Positions 14,789 to 21,654 of a stretch of DNA of 36,308 bases are shown piece after piece. Origin of the DNA: an uncultured Oscillospiraceae bacterium (GTDB lineage: Bacteria > Bacillota > Clostridia > Oscillospirales > Oscillospiraceae); NCBI GenBank assembly GCA_900759385.1, contig CAAEUZ010000002.1, positions 1 to 36,308 on the forward strand, in the 5' to 3' direction. Within the stretch, counting starts at the first letter, position 1. Every line of letters begins with the position of its first letter. The translations under genes were made by a program, and so were the position numbers. The notes beneath the pieces were generated by a model, which was not told the origin of the DNA, did not search any database, and saw only the letters and a program-made list of their open reading frames with translations.

Positions 14789-15798
14789 ATTATTTGCCTC
14801 CCGCAAAAGTTTGAGAGAAAACACGCGATGAGCCTGCTTGCGCTTTTTGTGTCCTCGGTGTGTAGCGTCTCTGAAGAGGAGTGCATGTATTTGACAGGGA
14901 TAGAAACTGCAACAGTGGGGATCCCGTTGCCTACGGTCTGGATGTACCAGGCACCTGTTCCGGTATCCCCGCTTGCAGCGCTGAGCTGATATGGTATACT
15001 ATTATCGCTGGCATGTGCAGCCATTTTGCGTGCCAATGATGGAATCGAATTTGCTCCGATGGATATTACTGGGCCCATGCCGGCGGCAATAGCATCAGGA
15101 ACATCATTCCCGACACATTCCGCGTTTATGGTGCCCAGACTTACAGAACAGTCGGGAAGCTCATCCCAGGCAATCGTTCTGCCGGCCTCTATATCAGTGC
15201 AGGCGGCTATGATGAGGTCGGCGCGGATGCTCTGGTTTATCAATAGCGTGAGGGCCTCCAACAGGACTACTGCACCGGCCCGGCAGCTCAGAGAGCTGCC
15301 GCACAAAAAGTTTTCGCCCAAATCCGAGACATCGGTATACGGCAGCATCAGATCGCCGATGTGGAAACGTTCCACGGCCTGAGAGAAGGCCATGCCAACG
15401 TCTACGGTCAGATATGAGTTCGACGCAGGACTGCAGCTCTGTGCACCGACGGGAGGCAGAGATACCGTGCCAGAATAGATTTTGCCATCTGCGGCCTTGA
15501 TACGGACTTCCTGGCCTGCAGGCAGCCAGCGCTCTGCGCCCATTTCCATACACTGCAAAAAGCCTCTGTCTGTTATTTGGGTGACCATGAACCCGGGCTG
15601 ATCGATATGGGTTTCCAGGAGGATCTTGGCTGCTCCTGGGATACCGCAACTCTTGTATCCGAGCACGTTTCCGAACCTGTCTGTCTTTATGCTGTCTACC
15701 AGCGGGGTAAGCAGCTCGCGAAACTCGCGGCAGGTGTCTCCCGTGCCACCTGTAGCTCCAAAGGCGTTGAAAAATCGCATTTGAGAATCCTTAACCAT
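14785..15798 (-). CDS. Degenerate M42 peptidase-like protein, partial metal site (paralogue 1)
   Basis: This 337-residue protein is the first gene of the peptidase operon. It has the M42 fold signatures: DRFGNVLGYK (40-49), THIDQPGFMV (63-72) and a C-terminal PVKYMHSSSE. H64, D66 and H306 are kept and E204 is present. The bridging Asp pair is replaced by S171-C172 (SLSCRAG), the catalytic base Glu is I203 (TDIEAG), and the third Asp is G222 (VSLGTI). It should not hold a normal dimetal centre. The loss pattern differs from paralogue 2, but both share LG at the third-Asp site. ATG 15798 has GAGGTGG upstream and a consensus promoter at 15859-15886. It overlaps paralogue 2 by 4 bases. Confidence 0.87.
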   Translation of the reverse strand: MVKDSQMRFFNAFGATGGTGDTCREFRELLTPLVDSIKTDRFGNVLGYKSCGIPGAAKILLETHIDQPGFMVTQITDRGFLQCMEMGAERWLPAGQEVRIKAADGKIYSGTVSLPPVGAQSCSPASNSYLTVDVGMAFSQAVERFHIGDLMLPYTDVSDLGENFLCGSSLSCRAGAVVLLEALTLLINQSIRADLIIAACTDIEAGRTIAWDELPDCSVSLGTINAECVGNDVPDAIAAGMGPVISIGANSIPSLARKMAAHASDNSIPYQLSAASGDTGTGAWYIQTVGNGIPTVAVSIPVKYMHSSSETLHTEDTKSASRLIACFLSNFCGRQII

Positions 15799-15858
15799 CT
15801 GGCACCACCTCTCATGGAAGAAAATCGTTAATCAGTAGCAATACCAACCTATATTTCG

Positions 15859-15886
15859 ATTATATATTTTTTTATATGATTGTCAA
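15859..15886 (-). promoter_or_regulatory. Sigma-A promoter of the peptidase operon
   Basis: On the minus strand TTGACA (15881-15886) and TATAAT (15859-15864) are 16 bp apart; both boxes are perfect. The leader to ATG 15798 is about 55 bases. This is the only clear promoter for the six-gene operon. Confidence 0.88.
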
Positions 15887-15900
15887 GAGTATATAAACAA

Positions 15901-15932
15901 ATTTACACAAAGATATTTTGCAAAGTGTAGAT
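15901..15932. promoter_or_regulatory. Candidate operator in the divergent regulator/peptidase region
   Basis: ATTTACAC (15901-15908) and GTGTAGAT (15925-15932) form an 8-bp inverted repeat with one mismatch, arm centres 24 bases apart. It lies about 15 bp upstream of the peptidase -35 box, a usual place for an activator or repressor, with the regulator gene next door. Binding is inferred. Apart from promoters, nothing else is visible in the 314-base gap 15799-16112, which is very AT-rich. Confidence 0.35.
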
Positions 15933-16047
15933 GAAGCTTGTATAATACTTCAGAGTCATATTACAAACTAGGTGGATAAATAGACATTACAGGCCCTTAA
16001 TGAGTAATTTTGAGCAAACTTAGAACAGGCAAGATTTAATCCATGTC

Positions 16048-16076
16048 TTGATTTGTAGCGTGAATAAGATTATAAT
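16048..16076 (+). promoter_or_regulatory. Sigma-A promoter of the YheO-type regulator
   Basis: TTGATT (16048-16053) and TATAAT (16071-16076) are separated by 17 bp, 37 bp before the regulator start codon. Confidence 0.75.
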
Positions 16077-16112
16077 ATATTCAAATTTATTTTAGATTCA
16101 TGGGGAGATAGC

Positions 16113-16787
16113 ATGAACAAAGCAATCGAAAAATTTATACCAATTGCGGACATGCTAGCGGAGATGCTGGGTAATGATGTTCAGATAATCATTTATGATT
16201 TGACAAGTGCAAAAAACACAGTCGCCCACTCTGTGAACGACTGTGCTGACAACAGGCCTGTATTACAGGATATAAACAAATTGATAATGCAGCTGCTCCT
16301 TGCGAATAACGGTTCAAAATCATATTCTAGCAACAATATTTTTATTACGCAGGATAAACGTTTGATAAAATCATCTGTATCGCTGATAAGCGACGATGAT
16401 GAGAAGATAGTCGGTGCATTTTACATAGGCGTTGACATGAAGAAAGACTTGAATTATATAAACTGGCTCTTGGACACTCTGTCAGGAGCCCCAGGCCTGC
16501 AGGCATATCCGAGTGCGGCGAAAAGGCGTGACAGTGTACAGGAATATGACGACTCATTTGATCACATTTCCAAGATTGCCGATGACATGATAGACAAAAT
16601 AATAGGCGATCGCCAGGCTGACAAGCTGGGTAGGGAAGACAAAGTGCATCTTGTCAATGTAATGGAGAGCAAAGGCCTCTTCATGGTAAAGGGTGTAATG
16701 GAAAAAGTAGCAGAAAGGCTGGGGATTGCAAAAGTGACAGTCTACAGCTACTTAGATGAAATCAAAGAAAAAGAGGGGCGTTCATAG
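16113..16787 (+). CDS. YheO/DauR-type transcriptional regulator (PAS-like + HTH)
   Basis: The 224-residue protein has an N-terminal YheO-like PAS sensor domain (about residues 5-115; FIPIADMLAEMLGNDVQIIIYDL opens it and a short GAFYIGVDM strand closes it). A charged linker follows, then a C-terminal helix-turn-helix of the HTH_22 type (about 170-222), with ESKGLFMVKGVMEKVAERLG and KVTVYSYLDEI. The family includes DauR, the regulator of D-arginine use, and commonly controls amino acid catabolism. GGGGAG lies 6 bases before ATG. It is divergent from the peptidase operon and the only regulator in the island, so it is the likely controller of it. The effector is unknown. Its TAG stop is one base from the end of the convergent VOC gene. 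Confidence 0.88.
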   Translation: MNKAIEKFIPIADMLAEMLGNDVQIIIYDLTSAKNTVAHSVNDCADNRPVLQDINKLIMQLLLANNGSKSYSSNNIFITQDKRLIKSSVSLISDDDEKIVGAFYIGVDMKKDLNYINWLLDTLSGAPGLQAYPSAAKRRDSVQEYDDSFDHISKIADDMIDKIIGDRQADKLGREDKVHLVNVMESKGLFMVKGVMEKVAERLGIAKVTVYSYLDEIKEKEGRS

Positions 16788-16788
16788 G

Positions 16789-17151
16789 TTATTCCATTAT
16801 GACTATGTTGTTGCCCTCGGGATCTTTGAGGCGGAGTTCTTTGCCGCCCCATACGGCGGTATAAGGCGGGTCACAGGAAATACCCTGCGTTTTGAAATTC
16901 TGATATGTCTGCTCGAGATCATTACAGTTGAATACCAAGGAAGCGCCCTCTGAGCCGGCATTTGTGCCCCACTTGTCAGCACTCCATATCCAGATTATTG
17001 CTTTGCGCACATCAAAGCCCATTTCAACCCCATCGTAATTGATTGCATCCGGGTCTTCGGTGAGGACCTTTACGCCTAATTTTTGGTAAAATTCTGCCAG
17101 TGCCCTGGGATCCTTTGATGACAGGTTGATACCAGCTAGCCTTTTTATCAT
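16789..17151 (-). CDS. VOC (glyoxalase/bleomycin resistance) family protein
   Basis: This is a 120-residue single-domain VOC protein. NLSSKDPRALAEFYQKLGV (9-27) is the first beta-alpha unit and LRLKDPEGNNIVIME the C-terminal strand. The first metal ligand, usually a His at the start of strand 1, is not present (GINL), so metal binding is doubtful; the last Glu remains. VOC proteins include lyases, epimerases and binding proteins, and the substrate cannot be told. The start ATG 17151 was chosen because AGAGGAAG lies 7 bases upstream. The gene is convergent with the regulator, with stops one base apart, and lies downstream of the acnX operon after a hairpin. Confidence 0.8.
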   Translation of the reverse strand: MIKRLAGINLSSKDPRALAEFYQKLGVKVLTEDPDAINYDGVEMGFDVRKAIIWIWSADKWGTNAGSEGASLVFNCNDLEQTYQNFKTQGISCDPPYTAVWGGKELRLKDPEGNNIVIME

Positions 17152-17259
17152 GCTCCCACTTCCTCTAAAAAGTATGTCCACAAAGCGGATATATTAAATT
17201 TATTATATTCTAAAAATAAGAGCGATGCAATAGAAGAATAAATACTCAGGAAAGCAACA

Positions 17260-17290
17260 CGCAGGGACCGGCGAAATGCCGGCCCCTGCG
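17260..17290 (-). terminator. Probable terminator of the acnX operon
   Basis: CGCAGGGACCGGC (17260-17272) pairs with GCCGGCCCCTGCG (17278-17290) except for one A-C mismatch. The minus-strand tail GTGTTGCTTT is only moderately T-rich, so read-through into the VOC gene is possible. Confidence 0.6.
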
Positions 17291-17309
17291 CATTTTGTAT
17301 AAGCATATC

Positions 17310-17639
17310 TTAGATGCTTCCAGCACTGTGATAGTACAGATCTATTGTGTTGCAAATGAAAAATACGTCTATACTTCGATTAGTGTAGTTACGAAGAGTA
17401 GAGGTGACAACGCCGGCGAACTTGTCCAGGACTGCTTTTTCTCTGGGCTGAGTGTCTATCTGGACGATTACCGGATGCGCTTTGTCTGGCTTGCCGTGGG
17501 CATAGAATTGCACAGGGCAGTATTGTACCAACACGTCCTCTTCAGGACACCCTACAGCAGAGGCTACAGAAGCCGTGAGGGTTTCACTGGCTTTCTCTAC
17601 GTATGACTCTTCCAGACCTTTGATAGATATATGCGGCAT
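17310..17639 (-). CDS. DUF1904 family tautomerase-like protein
   Basis: The 109-residue protein starts MPHISIKGL, so removal of Met would leave an N-terminal proline, as in 4-oxalocrotonate tautomerase and MIF family enzymes. VEKASETLTASVASAVGCPEEDVLVQY (14-40) followed by a strand with QFYAHGKPDKAHPVIVQI is the DUF1904 pattern. Function within DUF1904 is not established. It begins 11 bases after the small aconitase X subunit, with AAGGAGGAAT as ribosome binding site, so it is the third gene of that operon. A tautomerase or imine/enamine isomerase acting on the AcnX product is a plausible role, but only inferred. Confidence 0.78.
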   Translation of the reverse strand: MPHISIKGLEESYVEKASETLTASVASAVGCPEEDVLVQYCPVQFYAHGKPDKAHPVIVQIDTQPREKAVLDKFAGVVTSTLRNYTNRSIDVFFICNTIDLYYHSAGSI

Positions 17640-17650
17640 ATTATTCCTCC

Positions 17651-18070
17651 TTACTCTTTTATAACAGTGACTTCACCGGTATCTCCGTTTACGCTTACGA
17701 TATCTCCCGTCTGTATAATGGAGAATAGATCGATGTCATCAGGGAAATCCGTTACTACGGGAACTCCGCAAATAACACTGACGACACCGGCCTTGGAGTC
17801 CATCTTTGAAAACAGCCAGGCTGCCGGATTATGTCCCATCACTTTGGCAGAATGGAATAGGCAGCTCCATCCGCAGGAGCCCTTGCTGCATGGAAGGACG
17901 AGCACCTTGCCGGTTATATCCTGTCCGTATTGTGAATGACCTTTTTCTGCGATGAGACCAGTGGCGGTGTCTATGCCTACCATGCCAAGTATGCTTTCTG
18001 GGCAGACCACGGCTGGCGCCGTGGCTATTCCACCGAAGGCCCCGCGGCCTTGGATAAGTATTTTATCCAT
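17651..18070 (-). CDS. Aconitase X small subunit (DUF126 swivel domain)
   Basis: This 139-residue protein is the swivelling domain of a two-subunit aconitase X. The opening ILIQGRGAFGGIATAPAVV (4-22) and the segment GKVLVLPCSKGSCGWS (about 53-68) match the small-subunit pattern; the Ser/Cys-rich loop forms part of the active site in the family. AcnX enzymes dehydrate cis-3-hydroxy-L-proline in bacteria and mevalonate 5-phosphate in archaea. ATG 18070 has GGGAGG 8 bases upstream and starts 2 bases after the large subunit stop, so the two are surely co-translated. The neighbouring peptidases favour a hydroxyproline-like substrate over mevalonate. Confidence 0.9.
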   Translation of the reverse strand: MDKILIQGRGAFGGIATAPAVVCPESILGMVGIDTATGLIAEKGHSQYGQDITGKVLVLPCSKGSCGWSCLFHSAKVMGHNPAAWLFSKMDSKAGVVSVICGVPVVTDFPDDIDLFSIIQTGDIVSVNGDTGEVTVIKE

Positions 18071-18072
18071 AC

Positions 18073-19347
18073 TTATGCCTCCCATCTTCCGCTTACAGCG
18101 GCGTCTATACATTTGAACTTGTTGCCGTAATAAATGGGCATATTCGTTTCACTGCCCAGATATTGTACCTGTTTTGAGGAGTCTACTGCCATCGCTGAGG
18201 CGTGTGAGAAGCACTCTCTGCCATAGGCCAAGGCGCAGCCACTGGTTACTACGTAGGCTCCTGCTTCCTCGATTGCAGCCGTGTATCCGCTTAGGTCGCA
18301 CATTGCCTTGATGGCAACATCGACGTTTACAAGCATCAGTACGTCAGGGTGTACGCGTTTGCCCCGTATGTACCAGGCAATTTGCCTTACTTCATCAAGT
18401 GTATAGTGAGGGCAGCCTAAGGAGACGAACTGTATATCTCCGGTTCCTGGAGAGCAGAGCCGGCTGAGCGTGGCATGGTAGTCATCTGTGGTAATACTGA
18501 TGATATCCAACGGCTTTTTACCGCCAAGTGCTGCATCAAGGGTGACGGCTTCAGGGGTGGAGCCGACGATGTGGAACATCTCGGCGCAGCTTGTGGTGGC
18601 CAGGGCGGCGCAGAATTGCTTGAGCTTGGCAACATCAGGCTTATGGTCATTTCCGATGACCACGGGTATGGCCATAGGTGGAAGTCGTTCGCCGATCATG
18701 AAGCCTATTACATCCCAGTCTATGTTATCGCGGCAAGGACAGCTTATTTCATATACATGAGTGGCATAGCGGTTTTCAGCAATGTGAAGCCCCCATAGAG
18801 GAGTCCGTCCACATATGGCCGACCATGTGGCGGCTTCTATTCCATCGGCATTACCGCGCGCTCCAAACAACGCATTACTCATGAGTACATTACTGGATTC
18901 TGTAGTCACAAAATGCTCACCAAATATGGGGATCCACCCTGTGAGGTATGGTGTGCATGAACCGGCTATACTCACTCCTTTGTCTATTACTGCCTGCAAA
19001 AACTCTTTGTTTTTTTGGAATCCTTCTGCAGACATATGCAGTTCTTTGAAACGGTAATCATCGTGTCCGGTTACACAGGTCTGGCAGGCACATGTTTCAG
19101 AGAAGCAGCCTATGGGCATTTTCTTGTCCGAGCAGAGATACATTTCGGAGAATATTTCATCGTAATCATTGGTGTTCATTATATCAAGATACCCCTGATT
19201 ACCTAGAAACAAAGTGGCTTTTGTGACTTCGCAAAGGCGGTTGGCGCCTAAAGCCTGGGCATATTTTACGATATTTCTGATGGCTGTCTGCTTAAACTCA
19301 CCCATTTCGCCGCTCAACATGCTCTTCTCATAATCTGTCAGATACAC
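18073..19347 (-). CDS. Aconitase X large (catalytic) subunit
   Basis: The 424-residue protein is the catalytic aconitase X domain (DUF521). It begins VYLTDYEKSMLSGEMGE, the family N-terminus. Three cysteines fit the iron-sulfur ligand positions: in GSCTPYLTG, SLGCPHYT and VTSGCALAYG. Also conserved are TTESSNVLMSNALFGARGNADG and the IGFMIGERLP-like segment. The last motif is SGC rather than the more usual DTC, a point to check. The start was set at GTG 19347, which has AAAGG 11 bases upstream; the upstream ATG (19371) has no ribosome binding site, and a TTG at 19404 overlaps the promoter. Known bacterial homologues turn cis-3-hydroxyproline into pyrroline-2-carboxylate; here the substrate is inferred. 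Confidence 0.9.
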   Translation of the reverse strand: MYLTDYEKSMLSGEMGEFKQTAIRNIVKYAQALGANRLCEVTKATLFLGNQGYLDIMNTNDYDEIFSEMYLCSDKKMPIGCFSETCACQTCVTGHDDYRFKELHMSAEGFQKNKEFLQAVIDKGVSIAGSCTPYLTGWIPIFGEHFVTTESSNVLMSNALFGARGNADGIEAATWSAICGRTPLWGLHIAENRYATHVYEISCPCRDNIDWDVIGFMIGERLPPMAIPVVIGNDHKPDVAKLKQFCAALATTSCAEMFHIVGSTPEAVTLDAALGGKKPLDIISITTDDYHATLSRLCSPGTGDIQFVSLGCPHYTLDEVRQIAWYIRGKRVHPDVLMLVNVDVAIKAMCDLSGYTAAIEEAGAYVVTSGCALAYGRECFSHASAMAVDSSKQVQYLGSETNMPIYYGNKFKCIDAAVSGRWEA

Positions 19348-19403
19348 GGCACCACTACCTTTCCATAGCATACTTACAGCATTGGACCATGCTGTGTATC
19401 TCA

Positions 19404-19432
19404 AGTATATAAAAACATCTTTAAAATATCAA
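19404..19432 (-). promoter_or_regulatory. Sigma-A promoter of the acnX operon
   Basis: On the minus strand TTGATA (19427-19432) and TATACT (19404-19409) are 17 bp apart. Transcription would begin near 19397, which rules out the TTG codon at 19404 as start of the acnX gene. Confidence 0.75.
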
Positions 19433-19607
19433 GCAAAATATAAAAATTTTTCAAAAACGTTGCGCTGGCCTCACCTGTATCGTATATTATATTATAAAAG
19501 CGCTTACAGGCGAGCTTGATTGCTAGCATAATTCCAGCTGCAATGGTAAAAGATGAGAGACAATTTGAACGTGGAAACAAATATTATTTTAATAGGAGGA
19601 CACAGAT

Positions 19608-19934
19608 ATGTACAGTATTGTAAAAAAGAGCGGTACGGACAGCGTTACCACTTATGCCATCAATTATAATGATTGCACGGCAGAAGGAGTGGCCGTAGAG
19701 CTGCCAGACAAAAAAGGCACTATTTTATTGGTAAGATGCAGAAAAGGCGCGCTGTTTTGCCGGATTTTTTCAAAAGAAATATCAGAACGCCTGGACACAC
19801 CGGCAGCATTCTTTGCGGCGTCAAGCATTGAAGAAATGCTAGAAAAGAATCCAGTTGCGCTTACAGAAGCAGCGCTGAGATGCGGTGCCTCAAACGAAAT
19901 GAGCGGAATTGAGATTTTGGAGGTTTTTAGCTGA
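19608..19934 (+). CDS. DUF1805 (YunC-like) protein
   Basis: The 108-residue protein matches the YunC-like DUF1805 pattern: GVAVELPDKKGTILLVRCRKGALFCRIF (27-54), then AAFFAASSIEEMLEKNPVALTEAALRCGA and the ending MSGIEILE, equal to the GMSGRDAL end of YunC. The biochemical role of the family is not known; in Bacillus yunC belongs to a purine-catabolism region. AGGAGG lies 9 bases before ATG. It is the first plus-strand gene after the divergent acnX promoter and precedes the peptide transporter, which has its own promoter, so co-transcription is possible but not needed. No clear promoter was found; TTGATT with TGCAAT around 19519-19547 is a weak candidate. Confidence 0.75.
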   Translation: MYSIVKKSGTDSVTTYAINYNDCTAEGVAVELPDKKGTILLVRCRKGALFCRIFSKEISERLDTPAAFFAASSIEEMLEKNPVALTEAALRCGASNEMSGIEILEVFS

Positions 19935-20005
19935 GATTAGTTTATGTAACGTGCATGAAAATTGTATTCTGAAATAGTGAATATATACAAAATGTTATAA
20001 TGCGC

Positions 20006-20035
20006 TTGACAGATGGACTGAACAATTTATATAAT
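20006..20035 (+). promoter_or_regulatory. Sigma-A promoter of the peptide transporter operon
   Basis: TTGACA (20006-20011) and TATAAT (20030-20035) match consensus and are 18 bp apart. The leader to the lipoprotein start is about 50 bases. Confidence 0.82.
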
Positions 20036-20093
20036 ATTTTATACAAACGGGACAAATATAGAATAATTATTATCTAAGGAAGGGAGAAGAAAA

Positions 20094-21455
20094 ATGAAGA
20101 AATGTCTAGCTATTCTGTTGAGCGCTGTTCTGATGTGCGGCGTTCTGTCTGGCTGCGGAGGTTCCGGAGAGGATGGCAGTGAACTGACATACGCCTATAA
20201 CGGCGAACTCGGAAATCTGGATCCCAATATGAGGGATACCGACGGCGCGATTATGGCATCTATGTCTATGTTTGACACTCTGCTTGACCCGTATAGCGGA
20301 GAGTATGAGTCAAGAGTAGCTGAGCGCTATGAAGTCAGCGAGGACGGTATTACATATACCTTCTATCTCAGAGACGGGGTAACATTCCACGACGGCACTG
20401 CCGTGACAGCGGCAGACGTAAAATATTCCATTGAGAACAACATGAATTCACCTCTTCACGCGGTTTACTCTGATGGTCTCAAGGAGATAAACGTAATAGA
20501 CGATAAAACGGTCGAAGTTATAGCTGAAGAGCCGAACAGCCTTGTCCTGTATAATCTGGCGCATATCTATATCCTGCCTTCGGAGCTGCACTCCTCCATG
20601 ACTTCTGAGGAATTCGCCAAAAACCCCATTGGCTGCGGCCCGTACAAGTTTGTATCCAAGAGTGTCTCCGGAGAGATAGTCATGGAAGCTTATGAGGACT
20701 ATTATCGCGGTGCGGCATCTATAAAGCATCTGAAGGGGTACTCGTACAGCGACGACTATTCGAGATCCATAGCTCTGGAGAACGGAGAAGTAGATATAGC
20801 CCGTGTGAACGACGAGGCGGCACCCAGCCTGGAGGCCAATGAAGACACTCAGGTGATATACAGCAAAAATGAGATTATACAGTTCCTGGTGCTGAATACT
20901 ACGGTGGAGCCGCTGGACAACCCCAAGGTGCGGGAGGCCATAGCATATGCTATCGACCGCGAAATGATAGTTAAAGCTATGTACCCTGAGACCGGATATG
21001 TAAATTCGATTCTTTGTGCGCCGGCTATGCAGGGATATACCGAGGATGTACCCACGTACGAGTACAATCCCGACAAGGCCAAAGAGCTGCTTGAGGAGGC
21101 CGGTGTCCAGACGCCATGTGACCTTGGCACACTTGATATCATGCAGAGAGACACAAGCGTTGCCGAGATAGTCCAGAGCAACCTTGAGGCCATAGGTTTG
21201 AATGTTACCATACAGATGAATGATACCGGCGCCTTCTTCGAGATGGGCGGAAACGGCAGCATTACTGTTGGCGTATTTGGCGGCGCCTGGGGAGGCTCTC
21301 TGGGACACCTGGCTGAGATTACGACATCGGACAACATCGGTGGAGGAATGAACTGGGCGCGCTACGCTAACCCCGAGTTCGACGAATATCTTGCCAAGGC
21401 TATATCCAGTATAGACGAATCCGAAATGCAGGATAATTACAAGAAAGCGCTGTAG
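20094..21455 (+). CDS. Oligopeptide ABC transporter substrate-binding lipoprotein, stopped by in-frame TAG
   Basis: This is a family 5 extracellular solute-binding protein (OppA/DppA type) that captures peptides or related ligands outside the cell. The signal peptide ends in the lipobox LSGC with the lipidated cysteine at residue 21. YTFYLRDGVTFHDGTAVTAADVKYSIE (about 83-109) is the family signature. The encoded product is 453 residues, ending ..DNYKKAL, where a TAG follows. The same frame continues after it for 43 codons with typical C-terminal sequence, giving a normal full length of 497 codons to a TAA at 21585-21587. The gene is thus either a recent nonsense mutant, a sequencing or assembly error, or read through. 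GGGAG lies upstream of ATG. Downstream transporter genes are intact. Confidence 0.88.
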   Translation: MKKCLAILLSAVLMCGVLSGCGGSGEDGSELTYAYNGELGNLDPNMRDTDGAIMASMSMFDTLLDPYSGEYESRVAERYEVSEDGITYTFYLRDGVTFHDGTAVTAADVKYSIENNMNSPLHAVYSDGLKEINVIDDKTVEVIAEEPNSLVLYNLAHIYILPSELHSSMTSEEFAKNPIGCGPYKFVSKSVSGEIVMEAYEDYYRGAASIKHLKGYSYSDDYSRSIALENGEVDIARVNDEAAPSLEANEDTQVIYSKNEIIQFLVLNTTVEPLDNPKVREAIAYAIDREMIVKAMYPETGYVNSILCAPAMQGYTEDVPTYEYNPDKAKELLEEAGVQTPCDLGTLDIMQRDTSVAEIVQSNLEAIGLNVTIQMNDTGAFFEMGGNGSITVGVFGGAWGGSLGHLAEITTSDNIGGGMNWARYANPEFDEYLAKAISSIDESEMQDNYKKAL

Positions 21456-21587
21456 ATACTCCAGACCGACCTGCCTTACGTCAACCTGTATGGATATGAC
21501 CAGGTTTTCGGTGCGTCAAAGGATCTGAACGCTGTAGTTCACAACAACGGTGTTATGGACTTTTACGCTATGAGCTGGAATGCTTAA
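21453..21587 (+). other. In-frame continuation of the binding-protein gene beyond TAG
   Basis: From the TAG (21453-21455) the frame reads I-L-Q-T-D-L-P-Y-V-N-L-Y-G-Y and on to ..MDFYAMSWNA before TAA at 21585. LPYVNLY and the aromatic, small-residue ending are typical of the C-terminal lobe of family 5 binding proteins, so this segment is coding in origin. The TAG is one transition from CAG (Gln). TAG ends other genes here (M24, one M42 and the regulator), so a genome-wide reassignment is unlikely. Confidence 0.85.
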
Positions 21588-21654
21588 GGCCGTCCGCGGT
21601 GCGGTTCGTTGTCACAGAGGGGTGAGCCATTAAGGACCAGATGGGAGACTTCAC

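Noticed and set aside
15841..15900. AT-rich stretch before the peptidase operon as a replication origin
   Set aside because: The AT-rich bases are explained by two promoters; no DnaA-box cluster was seen.
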